Shown here piece after piece: positions 43,100 to 55,195 of a stretch of DNA of 64,000 nucleotides. Under the pieces are notes generated by a model, which was not told the origin of the DNA, searched no databases, and saw nothing but the letters and a program-made list of their open reading frames with translations. This stretch comes from Rheum nobile (Eukaryota; Streptophyta; Magnoliopsida; Caryophyllales; Polygonaceae): positions 434,001-498,000 of the forward strand of contig WOAB01000837.1 in NCBI GenBank assembly GCA_027886185.1, written 5' to 3'. Positions within the stretch are counted from its first letter, which is position 1, and each line of letters opens with the position of its first letter. A program made the position numbers and the translations under genes.

Positions 43100-43361
43100 C
43101 TAAAGCAGCGGCTAATAACAGTTGCATTAGGCCCAACAACCGTTGCCTTAACCCAAATGAAGCGGTTGTTACCCGCTTCATCTGCTTGCGTTGCATTAGA
43201 TATATAGCAACAGTGTGACGAGCTAATGCAACGGTTGGGTACATGAAGTTAGCAACCGCTGCAATAGGTTATACGACGACTATCAAATGAAGCGGTTGTC
43301 TCAAGCCCTATTGCAGCAGTTATTAGATGTAGTATTATGAGCTACTGCAGCGGTTTAATCT
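43100..43361. repeat. Left subterminal repeat array (AGCGGTTG/GCAACGG units)
   Basis: At least eight variants of GCGGTTG, CAACCGCTGC and CTATTGCAGC in both orientations. The matching array is at 47147-47350. Confidence 0.65.
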
Positions 43362-46300
43362 ATAATTATAGTTTTTATCTATTGTTGTGGCTTTATTATT
43401 GTTATTATTATTATTATAATTATTATATTATTATTATATTATATAATGAAACAATGATATAATGTAACAATAGATTGCCAATTGAATCATAAAAATATTA
43501 TTAAAATGTAACATCAATACATCATCCATGTGTATCCATATCTAACCACAAGCCCATTCTAAATACAAACATCACTAACTTCATATATACTTTGATCAAC
43601 TAGATTTTGTTCAGCTTCATGCTCAAACACACAAGTAACAGCTGCTAATTTTAACAATCAAAAGAATAAGTCTGTCACATTGCCTTCTAGGTGAAAATAA
43701 CTAAATCCACATGTTAAAGAAAATAAACATATCACTAGATTAGATTGGTAATATCAAACTCGCAAAACAAATCGAGCCCTAACATAAAGTAAACAATACA
43801 CATTAATTCACATCTTCAAGTAGAACAATCATGAAATGAATCTTCGATATAAGTTTTCTTAAAGTGAAATTACAAGCCATAGACTACAGATAAGGGATCC
43901 AACATTACATACTTATACTCATTACTAAATTCTGCAATATATGAACAAGCCATATGAAAACAAGTACTAAAAAGATGTGCAATTTATATTAGAAGGTTAC
44001 ATATGCAGTCAAGTGTTCAGAAAGCATCCTCAATGCCATTAATACTTGTAAACTACAAACCTTAAAATTTATTATAATAAAGCCACAATACGAAATTAGT
44101 CTTAAGCATACTTTAGTTAATAGGTGCAATAAAGCATGCAAATCGTTCAAGGAATTAGGAAAAGTCATATATAAAAAAAATGAAACAAAACTGACATACA
44201 AAGAATAAAACCATAGTCATATTCATAGTCCATTATGTGAGTAAGTAATAAAAAGAAAACAAGAAAGTGTTGATAATTTCAAGTAAACTCGGACTCAAAA
44301 CCCTTTAACAAGCACTTGGGGAAAGTGAAGTAGGACAAACAATAGTATGAAGCTTCATTCCACTCATAACATGATTCAAACAATATATATATGTTTAACT
44401 TGTAGAAACTAGTTAATCATATTGGATGAGATATCAAAAACAAAACATATAAACATAACATTGTCTTCTTTCGTGTGAGATGAAAATTATGATGTTTTAT
44501 CTTAAAGTCCAAAAGTATGATAGAACAAGCAATTGACATTCAAAAATTTAACAAACAATTTACATTTAGACCACTAAGCAAGAAGACAATTTCTCACCTT
44601 TCACTTATACAAACTTAAGTTCTCTCAGCTGATAAAGTGCACCATATATATGCTGCCTTTGAGAGCCAGTTACCCCACCCTCCATCTGAAAAAGCAATGA
44701 CCATTCACAAGTTAATATGCAGGGGAAGACTATATCTTATGCTTTGTTATCAATAACCACAATCGAAATATTGAAAAAAAATGAAAAAGAAAGAGGATCA
44801 TTTCCTAATCCATACCGGATGAAGCCAGTTTAGGTGTAGCTTCAGAGTCCAGACAACAAATTATTCAAAATAAAATGTTCCTAAAGCACGATGGTCATGA
44901 ACTAAAACTTGTCAATACCTTGCAAGTTCCTATAGATGAGAGACCATCAATCATTAGTATTTGATGGTTAGTCTCTAATGTTTCAAACATAAGAAGACTT
45001 TAATAAGTTGAGCAATAAAAGATGAGAATAACAGGACACCCCAATTTAAGAGCATAATTAATATTTACTAGAACTTAATGTGAAAAAAGAATATGCACTG
45101 ATATTCTGGCTAGAGTAAAGCCAAGTGCATTTCACATGCTAAATCTATAAGCATTACATAAGTTTGCCACTAAAATAAAAATCAAACATAACAATGTACC
45201 CATATGAGACTTAACATAAACTCATATTCCTTCCCCATTCATACATTAACCTTTTGTTAATCTTAACAATATATTTGGACAGCAATTAGCAGTGACTTGA
45301 TATTTGGCACTTGCATGGCACAAACAATGGTTCACATCTAGCCAATTCAAAAATAGCACAGGAAAACAAACACAAAGACACAAAAAGATTCAAAGCAAGT
45401 TTTCACAAAGGCGAGACAAGTAAGCAAATTAGCTACTCAATAAATGCTGCAGTGAGAGACAGGACATCATTGATGATGAAACATTAATGTTTTTCCTGGG
45501 CTGGTCTGTGTTTCTAAACCATTTTTAAACAAAAATTGCATAAACAAACTCTTAAGAGTTAAAATGCAACCCCGAAAACAAAAAACTAAGAAAAAATCCA
45601 AATTCAGTCTGACCCAAATTTACAACTATTAAAACCCTCGCAAGTCAATTTTAGTAGCTCAAAGGACTACCAACAAGTCCAAACTCAATCCGAAACAAGA
45701 TAACATTCAAAGAGATTTTATATCTTATTACCCCCTCTAACCAAAAAGCCATAGATGGATACAATGAACCAACAAAGAGGATACAATAAGACCAAAACTA
45801 TATAAAATCAATACTCATATGCTTTGATCAATTTTGAACACGTGTGCATGATACAATGAACCAGTAAAGAGGATAAACTAAGAGAATCAATCCAAAATAA
45901 ATTGTATTAGAGTCTTGGAATGGACCTGGTATGGTGTGAAATTTACAAGAAAGAATGAGGCGTACAACACCCTTTTGTATTTTGCAGTCCAATGGATTTA
46001 AGTACTAGCTTCCAATTTGGTCAATACCTGATTAAGCTTTGGATCAGGAAGTGGAACCCTCACATGCTCTAAAACAAACAAAAGTAAAAGTGAATTCAAT
46101 TCGATCAAGTCTTGAGATATACCAAATTGAAAGACTATTCAATCTAATCATTTTGCAAGTGATATGGTTAGTTGATATTTATCCTACTGCCTACATATCA
46201 AGTTCAAGACCTAGTTATTTAACTGTTTAACATTAATAAGACCAAAACCAATTATCATCAATAGCTCAATGGTGATAGTGTATCATCAAAACACAATAAG

Positions 46301-47146
46301 ACTAAAAAAAAAAAAAAGATGCTAGTCTTTTTATTTATTTTGTGTTATGTTTATTATAATACTTCAGGTCTAAAAATAAAACAAAGAAAATTTGAGTTGA
46401 TGACACCTCATTCAAGATTTGGTGAGAAATTATCAAATAGAAACTAGAGGTGTAGATTGCTAAAACTATATTTATTTATAATCAAATATAAAATATTAAG
46501 GTCATCAATTGATCAACACTCAAAGTATAATGAAAAACTATTTCATTTCAAAAAATACAAAAGTAGTTACTCACTATAGAAGCACAAGCATCAGCTCTAC
46601 CGCCATTGTCGTGGGAAATTTTTCTTAGAGAGAAGAGGAAAAGTGCTTCTTCTTCTCTAGTTTTAGTATCATTGCTTGTATAGATAAAAATAATAATAGA
46701 TGTTGTGAACTTCGAAATGAACAAGCTATAGATGGAGTTTAAACCCTAGAAAAATGAAATAACATAAATTCACCTACATAAGCAAAGAGATCAAGTGGCA
46801 CAAACCATACTATCATTAATAAGAGGACGATGGTGGTCATTGTCAACAATTCTTAACCATCGCAGGCGGAAACCAATAAAGCCACCAATACCCATGTATT
46901 TTGGCAAAAGCGACAAGAAATTGATGGTTTCTTACCTTCACCTCTAACAGGCGGCAAGGGCGGCGACTCACACCGGCGATTTGACGAATTTAATCATCAC
47001 CGGCGATTACAACTACTCGCAACCCTATTATTGGAACCCTATAGAACCTTGCCCTCGTTTTTGTTCTCGTAGACCTTTGTACATGAAAATAAAGAAAAAG
47101 AGACAAGCGGGTGTTTTAATTTTGGTGATAGATAGATTCAAGACTA
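43362..47146. other. Interior of the TIR transposon
   Basis: AT-rich, no transposase recognised. A minus-strand segment at 44598-44685 is flanked by CAG and GTGAGA in the right places for a small exon, and 46935 has an AGGTAAGA donor-like site. This may be a captured or transcribed fragment, but the evidence is thin. Nothing else is recognised. Confidence 0.4.
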
Positions 47147-47350
47147 AAACCGCTTCAATAGACTTAAGTTTGCTATTCATTAACCGCTGCATTTTATCGC
47201 TACAACCGCTTCAATAGATTAAATATATAGCCGTTGCTACAACCGCTGCAATAGCTTTCAACCGCTACACTCCACGCTACAATAGTATAAACCGCTAGAG
47301 ACAATTGCTTCATTAAATACAAACGCTACAGTTGACCGCTTCAATAGCTC
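47147..47350. repeat. Right subterminal repeat array
   Basis: Repeated ACCGCTTCAATAG, ACCGCTGCAATAG and CGCTACA units, mirroring the left array. Confidence 0.65.
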
Positions 47351-47424
47351 ACTACAATAGTAATGACTTTACACTCTGAGGTCACTAGCGTGTGACACTA
47401 CCGACGTAAGTCGGGGGTGTTACA

Positions 47425-47441
47425 CTTTTGGTCATGACCTA
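47425..47441 (+). repeat. LTR H, part 2 (17 bp)
   Basis: CTTTTGGTCATGACCTA lies between solo LTRs G and I. It includes the right CTTTT duplication of G and the left ACCTA duplication of I. Confidence 0.8.
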
Positions 47442-48826
47442 TGATAGGCGTTTTGTCGCATGCACCTAACAAAGTAAAACTCAAAAACCTAACTAATGTA
47501 GCTTCGGTAAGTAAGGGTCGAATCCCACAGAGAATCAAGTTATATATCCTGTTTGCAAAATCATTCACCAATTGATAACAAAGACAAGGGGGGGTTTGGT
47601 TGTATCTAACTAAGAAAACGATAAATAAAACATAGAAAGCTTGGCTAGACAAATATCCACATTCAGTTTGGTTGAACAATCATTGATTATCCCTAGTTCT
47701 CAATCCTCATGAATGTCATAATCCCTATTCTAAATTAGTTACCAGTCCAACTAGTCCTGATAACCCTAATTATTAAACAATCAAGAAACTATCAAGATAA
47801 ATCTAACAACAGCAATAGGCTCAGGAATAGATAGGCTCATGCAATAATTAACAACTAGTCAGTACTCGACATGCAATCAATTCTCTTCACAATAAACATT
47901 CACAACTAGTTCCTGTAAATCGTGGTTGCTACTCTGAATTAGGGATGAATAATATTAATCTCAACAAGTTGACCAGATTAGGGGAACTAGCACTATAGAT
48001 AATACTAATCTCAACTAGTTTGTCAGGCTAGGAAAACTAATATTAATAATACTAATCACAACAATTGATGAACTAGATCAACCAATAGAATTCAAAACCC
48101 TAATCCTGCAGTATGAATAATACCAATAAAACTAGGTGATCAGGCTAGAGAAATCAATAAAACTCAATGGGTTGAAGCGCAAGAAAATCATAACATTCAA
48201 GGATAAAGAAATGAATAATCTCAATATCAACGTCAAACCACGGCTTCAATTGTCTAGTAAAAAACAAAACAAAGAACTAAACTAAGAAAAGGGAAAAGAG
48301 GAAGAAAGGTAAAACCCAACTTGGGGTAGAACCCAACTTACAAAACTGAAGTTCTAGAGGAAGAATATAAAGACTTAGCAAAACCTAATTTCCTAAAAGA
48401 TAACAATAACAATCTCTAAAAGAAAATAAAATAAAATAAACTAAAGCTCTCGGACGAAAATCGCGTCTCCGCACTGTGCCAGGAAAGGATCCGCGACCGC
48501 GGAAATATTTCCGCGCCCGCGGAAAAGTCTCTGGAGTTCTTCGCTGTTTGTCTTCAATCCGCACCCGCGGCTGACTCCTCCGCGCCTGCGGCCGGCTCCT
48601 ACGCGCCCGCGGCCAGCTTCTGCGTTGCCTTCTTCGTTCTGCTGCAGCTACTCCTTTGGTGCTTCGCCTCCATCTTCAATAAGTCTTCATTAAAGCACTC
48701 AAAACCACCAAATCAATACTTCTTCTCCAAAACTCCATTCTCCTATATTGTATCCTAAACACACATAAATGGCACCCAAATACTAGTAATAGCTCCTAAT
48801 TACGCACTACAAAGTAGAGCGTATCA
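47442..48826 (-). mobile_element. Solo LTR I (Athila type)
   Basis: On the minus strand it starts TGATACGCTCTACTTTGTAG, close to J's LTR start, and ends ACGCCTATCA; 1385 bp. A perfect target duplication ACCTA flanks it (47437-47441, 48827-48831). Near its end it has GTGGGATTCGACCCTTACTT, like K and J. Five GC-rich palindrome-like units lie at 48490-48613. No internal region, so it is a solo LTR. Confidence 0.85.
48490..48613. repeat. GC-rich palindrome cluster in solo LTR I
   Basis: CCGCGACCGCGG, CCGCGCCCGCGG, CCGCACCCGCGG, CCGCGCCTGCGG and CGCGCCCGCGG within 125 bp. Confidence 0.8.
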
Positions 48827-48956
48827 ACCTACCCTTATTCGAATATAAGTGGTGGTGCACTTAGCTAGTGTCAATATTCGGGATTTATCACATTCTATAT
48901 CTCCTTGTGAGGTCAATTGTGGAAATTAAAAGCTTTAACGTTAATGCACATTTCGA
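48827..48956 (+). repeat. LTR H, part 3
   Basis: Resumes the H LTR (ACCTACCCTTATTCGAATAT..) and matches C near 63248. It stops abruptly at about 48956, where a gag fragment is joined. This looks like a deletion junction. Confidence 0.7.
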
Positions 48957-49161
48957 AGAATCCACCCGAAAGCTGGAGGAAAAGAATAAGGTCAAAGGTG
49001 GGCAACAGAACCGGAAGTTTAATGCATTTAAGCGGCCGACATCGAATACCAAGTTTGAGAAGTTTGGTCGTTCTAAGACCAAGACGACTGAGTCTTACTC
49101 CAGCAAAGGCTCAGGTTGGAGTAGCGGTGCAATATAATGCCACAACTGTGGAGAAGAAGGG
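48957..49161 (+). pseudogene. Tekay-type gag C-terminal fragment
   Basis: Reads ESTRKLEEKNKVKGGQQNRK and on to SGWSSGAI, a TAA stop (likely from CAA) and then CHNCGEEG, the start of a CCHC zinc knuckle. It is cut there by element D's LTR. It is a scrap of a Tekay-like gag, probably of the element whose LTR is H. Confidence 0.65.
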
Positions 49162-50208
49162 TGATGAGTCCACCACAACCATGAGTGCCAAGTAGGAACT
49201 ACAAGAGATGACACTACCAAGTGGTGGTGCCATAACTAGGAGCAAGGCACGGGCCATAGGAAGAGCAACACAAAGCATCGTCACAAGGAACATGGCTTTA
49301 GATGTGGAAGACTCATCAACATTAGCTAAGACATAGAAACTTTCCACCTTGTCCTTGTCTAAGTCACCGGCGCCCCAACAATGCCTAATCAGCTCGAGTG
49401 CCCAAGAGTTGCGGCCGACGCCCAGCTGTAACATTGAACCTGCATCGGCAACCAAACGCCACCGCCTGGCAACCACCCAAGACGGCGCCGCCTTCCACCA
49501 CCTACCGGTCAGTTGTGATGCCAAGCACCCCAGATACCACCCCAGACTGACCCCACACCAAGGCGAGGCCTCCAAGTGATCCAAACAGGCCAATGCCATA
49601 CCATTGCCGATCACGCAACCCGGCGTCGACCATGGTACTGTCTGGCACTCAAGCCCGACGTTTGTGCCTTTTTCCTTGGAGTTTTGATCTGAAATTTGGA
49701 GCGTAGTTTAGTTACGCATTTACACAGCTTGTGTTAAAATTTCATGATTTTTGGAGAACATTTGAATCTTTAGGAAATAATATCTTTATTTATGAAAATA
49801 TATCCATAAATAAAGATATGCTGCAATTTTTTACGTTAGGGTTAGTTTTAATCTTTTTTAGGTTAGAAACGCAGCCTTGCTTGGCTGCCTCCTTAAGTAC
49901 TCTTTGTTAGTTCTTTCACAAGCATGCTTAATCATATTGAATCAAATTGTCAAGTACAGTTTTCACTCCTTCTTTGGTTCTTAGGCGTCACAACTTCATT
50001 CTTTGGTTACTTAGATCGATCTCAAAACAATCATCTTCGAAGAGACCTTCAATCAATTCCATTGGTTGTTGATTTCACCTTACGACACATCCTTGCGCCA
50101 TCGCCAAGCCGTCGTAGAGGAGCTTTGTTGACATTCAACAAGGTCGAGAGTCAAGAGTTGGACGAGGAATCGAGCTTGCTAGATCTAGATCCTACACGTT
50201 TCACATCA
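49162..50208 (+). repeat. 5' LTR of D
   Basis: About 1047 bp, TGATGAGTCC to CACATCA (the exact end could be 50205). Very similar to 56395-57405. It carries the coding tail of pol in non-coding form (a TAG at 49194 replaces GAG); the minus-strand open frame at 49111-49614 is a shadow. Confidence 0.85.
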
Positions 50209-50211
50209 ATT

Positions 50212-50224
50212 TGGTATCCAGAGC
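50212..50224 (+). other. Primer binding site of D
   Basis: TGGTATCCAGAGC, a one-base variant of the initiator tRNA-Met site TGGTATCAGAGC, a few bases after the LTR. Confidence 0.75.
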
Positions 50225-51002
50225 TTCAGGGATCTAGCTAAGTTTACTTTCTCCATACTTCTTTTGCTAAACACTCTTGTATATCCATCACCTAATCCAC
50301 CTTTACTTCTTGTTATTTCCGCAAAAATCACAAAAAAAAAATTCCTTAACCTAGGACGGTTTTGTTCTTCAAGCAAGCGCAAGATCAAGCCTTAAAAAAA
50401 AAACAGAATTTCGAAGACAACTAAGAACCCTAAGACCGCACATCCATCTTAAGACTTCAATATTTCTTGTGTATTGATTGGAATATAGTTGATGCTTGCA
50501 TGCTCTTGTGATCTTAGTTGCTAATCTTGCTTAGAAGTGTTATCTTTGTCTCTTCCTTGACCTTGCATGCTTTCAAAACAAAAATTGATTGCATATTCTT
50601 GTCTCAAACAAACTTGTGATTCATAACCTGCCGGTAAATTAAAAATTTGGAGGCCGAGCAAAACGAAACCCATAGGGGATCTACACCAAAAAAAAAGTGT
50701 ATTCACTTTGAACACAAGTCCATCGTACTTACCTTCCATCTTCTTGCATAACACCATACAAAAGTTAGGGTTTGCATCTAGAGAACTATCCATCTTGCAA
50801 ATTCTTGACCTTTCTTTGCTTGATTTATTGTTGTCTTTGGCATGTGATATTGGTCTTAATCCTAAGCCAACCGCACCTTTCCTCACGACAACCTTAAATT
50901 AGTTACCTTGCAAGTTGTTTGGTGAAAAGTTGAGAAGTACTTGCTTGTCTTTGATTGCTTGACGATCCGCTTTGTGTGCTAAATTGTGTTGGTTTTGGAA
51001 CT
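50225..51002 (+). other. D leader between primer site and gag
   Basis: No gene recognised. The sequence ends directly at ATG 51003. Short open frames on both strands (50521-50886 minus, 50708-50902 plus) have no family resemblance. Confidence 0.5.
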
Positions 51003-52730
51003 ATGTCAAACACAGGCGAACAACCAACTTTGGAGGAGTGCCTAGCACAAATTAGGCAACACGAAGAAGAGAATAATAGACTTACGGAGGAGAATAGAAG
51101 AATCATTCAAGAAAAAGAATTGCAAAGGAGAACCTTTGAGGAGAAGATTGAGGACATGGAGCGAGCACAAGCCGCCAACCCACCTTCATTGCCTCTTACT
51201 CAACAAGTTGTCGAGGTGAACGCCAATCAAACAAGGAATCAATAGCCCTTCAATGCCTTGGACAAGGGCAAAGGCGTGGCCACTACATCCAACTTCCAAA
51301 GGATCAATTCGGTCATTGAGTCTAGGCAAAACCTTAACTTCAATTATAGATGGCAACCAACGCAAACTGATCAAGTCTATGAGTACGAATTGGATGAAGG
51401 AGATGAGTACCTAGGAGGAGATGACATGTACAATGTTTATGATCCTAACGACTATGCCAAACAAAGGAGGCGCAGGAGAGGCCAACAAAGATCTCAATTG
51501 CCTAGGTACAACTCGGAGCCAGCTACAAGGACAAGACAAAGATCACCTTCACCTATTCCAATGGCGGAGTTTAGTGAAGATGAATATGACCTTGAAGATG
51601 TGGCCAACCGAGGCCATAACTTACCTCCACTTGAAGAGCCCGCCGAGCTTCAACAACATGGAGAGGACTACCTCCCGGAACCACAAGGTCGCAGGAGTGA
51701 AGAGAGGCGCCGAGACCTAGGTACCGATGACTACCGAGGCAATGCAGGCCATTACCGAGTCCTCCCTAGGCCTCCACGGATACAGCCTCAGCGCCAAGGG
51801 CGACATGCGCCGAGAGACGAGCGCTTCCCTCCACAAGCACAGGTGCCTCCATTTGGCACACCGAGGAACTACGACAGAAGGCAGCCTCCACCACGGCACT
51901 TCAACCAATATGAGGACGACCTTCCTCCCCCTCTAAGGGTGTCTGGCCCAACAATTAAGGTAAAAATCGATGATTTTTTTGGTGAATTTAACCCTTCTAC
52001 TTTTCTTGATTGGAAACAAGCTACAGAGTACGCCTTGGATACTTGCGAATACAATGAATACGAGAAACTCCTACTGGCTACGATGAGCTTTAAAGGGGCT
52101 GCAAGATCATGGTGGCATAGATATCTCTTGGAGCGACAAAGGAAAGGATGGAGACCGATGGAGACTTGGAACCAACTAGTGCATGTCATGACGAAGAAAT
52201 ATGTACCGGAGGACTACAAGAATAGGATGCGACTCGAGATTGCTTTGACTAGGCAAGGAAGCTTGTCCCCGGCTGAATTTCATGCAAAGCTAGATGACAT
52301 GTACTACAAGGCCGGAATTGCTACAACACCGGGCTGCATGAGAACGAAATTCCTTAGTGACCTCAACATTGCTATTAGAGATCAACTAGAGGTTCTTCCT
52401 ATCAAAGACATCAACAACTTGGTGCATGCAGCGACTTAATTACATGAGCAACAACTTCGGAAGAAGAACTCGACATGGAACAACAATAGTTCAAGGAGGT
52501 ACGAGAATTCTAACTCTAAAACTTCCTCCTTTTTGCCTAATTCTTCTACTAGTGCGCAGCCTAGAACAAACACTACTACGGCGCCAACCGAGGCACCTAA
52601 AGGTCAAAGGCAAGCGCCTACACCAAGTCAGCCAAGAGCTAGTGAACAAGCATGCTTCAAGTGTGGAGGAAGAGGACACATAATGAGAAATTGTCCAAAC
52701 CAAAAGAAGGTCCTCTTCACACAACAAAAT
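51003..52730 (+). pseudogene. gag of element D
   Basis: Start MSNTGEQPTLEECLAQI. An N-terminal coiled coil (residues ~10-60) is followed by TAG at 51243 (NQ-stop-PFNAL, likely CAG), an Arg/Pro/Asp-rich region, and then the capsid-like domain near 51950-52430 (KIDDFFGEFNPSTFLDWKQA, AARSWWHRYL, ETWNQLVHVM). TAA at 52437 interrupts the end. A single CCHC knuckle, CFKCGGRGHIMRNC, lies at 52653. All in one frame with pol, as usual for fused gag-pol chromoviruses. Confidence 0.85.
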
Positions 52731-53549
52731 GGCTATGAAAGCTTTGAGGAGGAAGAAGAGAAAGACATTGACCGAACCTATGAGGAAGAAGATGACTTTG
52801 AGTGCAATGCTGTTGAAGATGAAGGCATCCAAGCCTTGTCTTTGGTAACAAGAAGAGTCCTTACGGTCAAGGAAGGAGATTTAAGAGATCAAAGAGAGAA
52901 CCTTTTCCATACCAAGTATAGAGTCAAGGATGTCTCTTTGAGTGTGATAATAGACGGTGGTTCTTGTTGCAACATATTGAACTCCAAAGTCGTTGATCAT
53001 TTCAAGTTGCCAACACGCCCACACCCTCAACCATACAACCTTCAATGGCTAAGTGAAGGTAATAGTGATGTGGTAACAAGGCAATGCCACTTCACCTTCT
53101 CTATTGGTTATTATCAAGATACTATTCTTTGTGATGTAGTTCCTATGGATGCTACACATCTTTTACTTGGTAGACCATGGCAGTTTGACAAGAGGGCAAT
53201 GCATGATGGCTTCCTCAACACATACACTTTCATCCATGGAGGAAAGCGAGTGACAATGAACCCAATGACGCCCCATGAAATAGTGAAGGACACCATGGAA
53301 AGGGCGCGCCAAAAGGCCCTCAAAGAAATTGCCTTAACCTCACAAGAAGAAGCTCACAATCGCTTGTCCATGAAGGACACCGAGCGCAAGGCTACGAGCA
53401 CTCAACGAGCAGCGCCGAGTGCAATCCCGGCCAGCCCCCATGGCTTCGGTGCCTCACAAGGCAAGGTAAGTGCCCCTCAATCATTCCATCTTCCGTTAGC
53501 TAAAAATTCATAAAGTTTTGCAGGACCTAAGAATGACCATAAGGATGCC
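52731..53549 (+). pseudogene. Protease and linker of element D
   Basis: Same frame. An acidic stretch (FEEEEEKDIDRTYEEEDD) precedes the aspartic protease: VIIDGGSCCNIL carries the catalytic Asp (D-G-G is the CRM form as I recall), and HLLLGRPWQFD is the C-terminal flap region. Stop TAA at 53511. The linker resembles the first fragment of F. Confidence 0.8.
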
Positions 53550-55195
53550 ATGCCCCAAGGAAACACCCACAAAAATGGTGTAGAAAATTCAAAGCACCGG
53601 GGAAACATTCAAGGCACTTGTGAGCAACGATTGCTTCTAGCAAGGAAGCAAGACATTGAGCCAATAATTCAGGGAAGTTCTCCATGTTTTCTTGTCATCC
53701 CCAATGCTTCTATTAAAATGGAGGACAATGTTATGCCCTTACCCCCTGCGATTACTTCGCTATTGCAGGAATTCAAAGACGTGATGCCGGATGACCTACC
53801 ACAAGAATTGCCACCGTTAAGAGGCATTAAGCACCAAATAGACTTCATCCCGGGAGCATCACTACCTAACCGAGCTGCATATAGAGCCAGCCCTAAAGAG
53901 ACACACGAGCTTCAAAGACAAGTGCAAGAGTTGATGAAAAAAGGCTATGTGCGCGAGTCTTTGAGCCCTTGTGCGGTTCCAGTCATTTTGGTGCCAAAGA
54001 AAGATGGGAGTTGGAGAATGTGCGTGGACTGTCGTGCTATCAACCACATCACCATCAAGTATAGGCACCCCATTCCTCGACTTGACGACATGTTGGACGA
54101 ATTGCATGGTGCTTGTGTTTTCTCTAAGATAGATCTTAAGAGTGGCTATCACCAAATCCGAATGAAGGAAGGGGATGAATGGAAGATTGCGTTCAAGACA
54201 AAATATGGGCTATATGAATGGCTTGTAATGCCATTTGGTTTGACTAATGCTCCCTCAACTTTCATGCGTTTAATGAATCATGTGCTTAGAGAGTTTCTAG
54301 GGATATTTGTTGTTGTTTACTTTGATGATATTCTTGTGTATTCACGCAGCCTTGATGAGCATATAGGTCACTTAAAACAGGTTTTGGAGTGCTTAAGAAA
54401 GGAGGCATTGTATGCTAACTTGGAGAAGTGCCACTTCTGCAGCGACCACACCATGTTCTTAGGCTATGTGGTGAGCAAGGATGGAATTCGAGTTGATCGG
54501 GAGAAGATAAAGGCGATCATGGAGTGGCCTACGCCTACCACCCCTACTATGGTATGAAGTTTTCTTGGCCTTGCAGGTTTCTATAGGAGATTTGTTAGGG
54601 ATTTTTCTACCATAGTTGCGCCGTTGCATGAGCTTACAAAGAAGGCTAGTTCTATTGAATGGAATCATAAGCATGAAATAGCTTTTAATGCCCTTAAGAA
54701 TGCTTTATGTGCTGCACCATTATTACAATTGCCTGATTTTTCAAAGACTTTTGAAGTTGAATGTGATGCATCTAACCATGGAATATGAGGGGTACTCTTT
54801 CAAGAAAAACGCCCCATAGCATTTTTTAGTGAAAAACTGTCTGGTGCTTTGCTAAATTATCCTACTTATGACAAGGAATTGTATGCATTAATTCGTGTCT
54901 TGAAAACATGGCAACATTATTTGTGGCCAAAGGAATTCGTGATTCACACTGACCATGCAGCTTTAGCATACTTGAAAGCACAAGCTACACTAGGTCGACG
55001 ACATGCTAGGTAGGTTGAATTCATGGAAACCTTTCCATATGTGGTAAAGCACATCAAGGGCAAAGAGAATGTGGTAGCTGACGCCCTTTCTCGAAGGTAT
55101 GTATTGCTTACTCAACTAGATGCACAAGTGTTTGGTTTTAGCATGATAAAGGAATTGTATGCTAGAGATGATTTCTTTGCTGAAATTTATAACAC
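53550..55195 (+). pseudogene. RT and RNase H of element D
   Basis: RT is open from 53514 to TGA at 54555 (CGA expected in VRSFLGLAG): PKKDGSWRMCVDCRAINHI, DLKSGYHQIRM, MPFGLTNAPSTF and an intact catalytic box YFDDILVYS. RNase H follows with TGA at 54786 (Gly expected) and TAG at 55011 (Trp expected), and motifs FEVECDAS, PTYDKELYAL, HTDHAALAY, VADALSRR. The frame shifts near 55195. Confidence 0.85.

Larger units (their letters stand above)
43080..47363. mobile_element. Non-autonomous TIR DNA transposon, possibly CACTA-like
   Basis: Interrupts the end of LTR G. Left end CACTACTACAATAACGAGCT; the right end read inverted is CATTACTATTGTAGTGAGCT, an imperfect ~31-bp TIR ending in AGCGG. TGACTTT occurs on both sides (43073-43079, 47364-47370). 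Many AGCGGTTG/CAACCGCT units lie in the outer ~280 bp on the left and ~230 bp on the right, like CACTA subterminal repeats. No transposase ORF is visible in 4.3 kb. The CACTA start supports that superfamily, but a 3-bp target duplication is not seen, so this stays tentative. Confidence 0.55.
39377..47424 (+). mobile_element. Solo LTR G (Tekay type) enlarged by later insertions
   Basis: Starts TGTAATAACCCTC and ends GGGGGTGTTACA, with a perfect target duplication CTTTT (39372-39376, 47425-47429). No primer site, gag or pol lies inside, so it is a solo LTR left by LTR-LTR recombination. It was later hit by a ~0.7-kb insertion (about 42305-43028) and a 4.3-kb DNA transposon (43080-47363). Without these it is about 3.0 kb. 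Confidence 0.8.

Noticed and set aside
49111..49614. 167-codon minus-strand ORF in D's 5' LTR (and 56380-56757 in the 3' LTR)
   Set aside because: Mirrors the LTR-encoded pol tail on the other strand.
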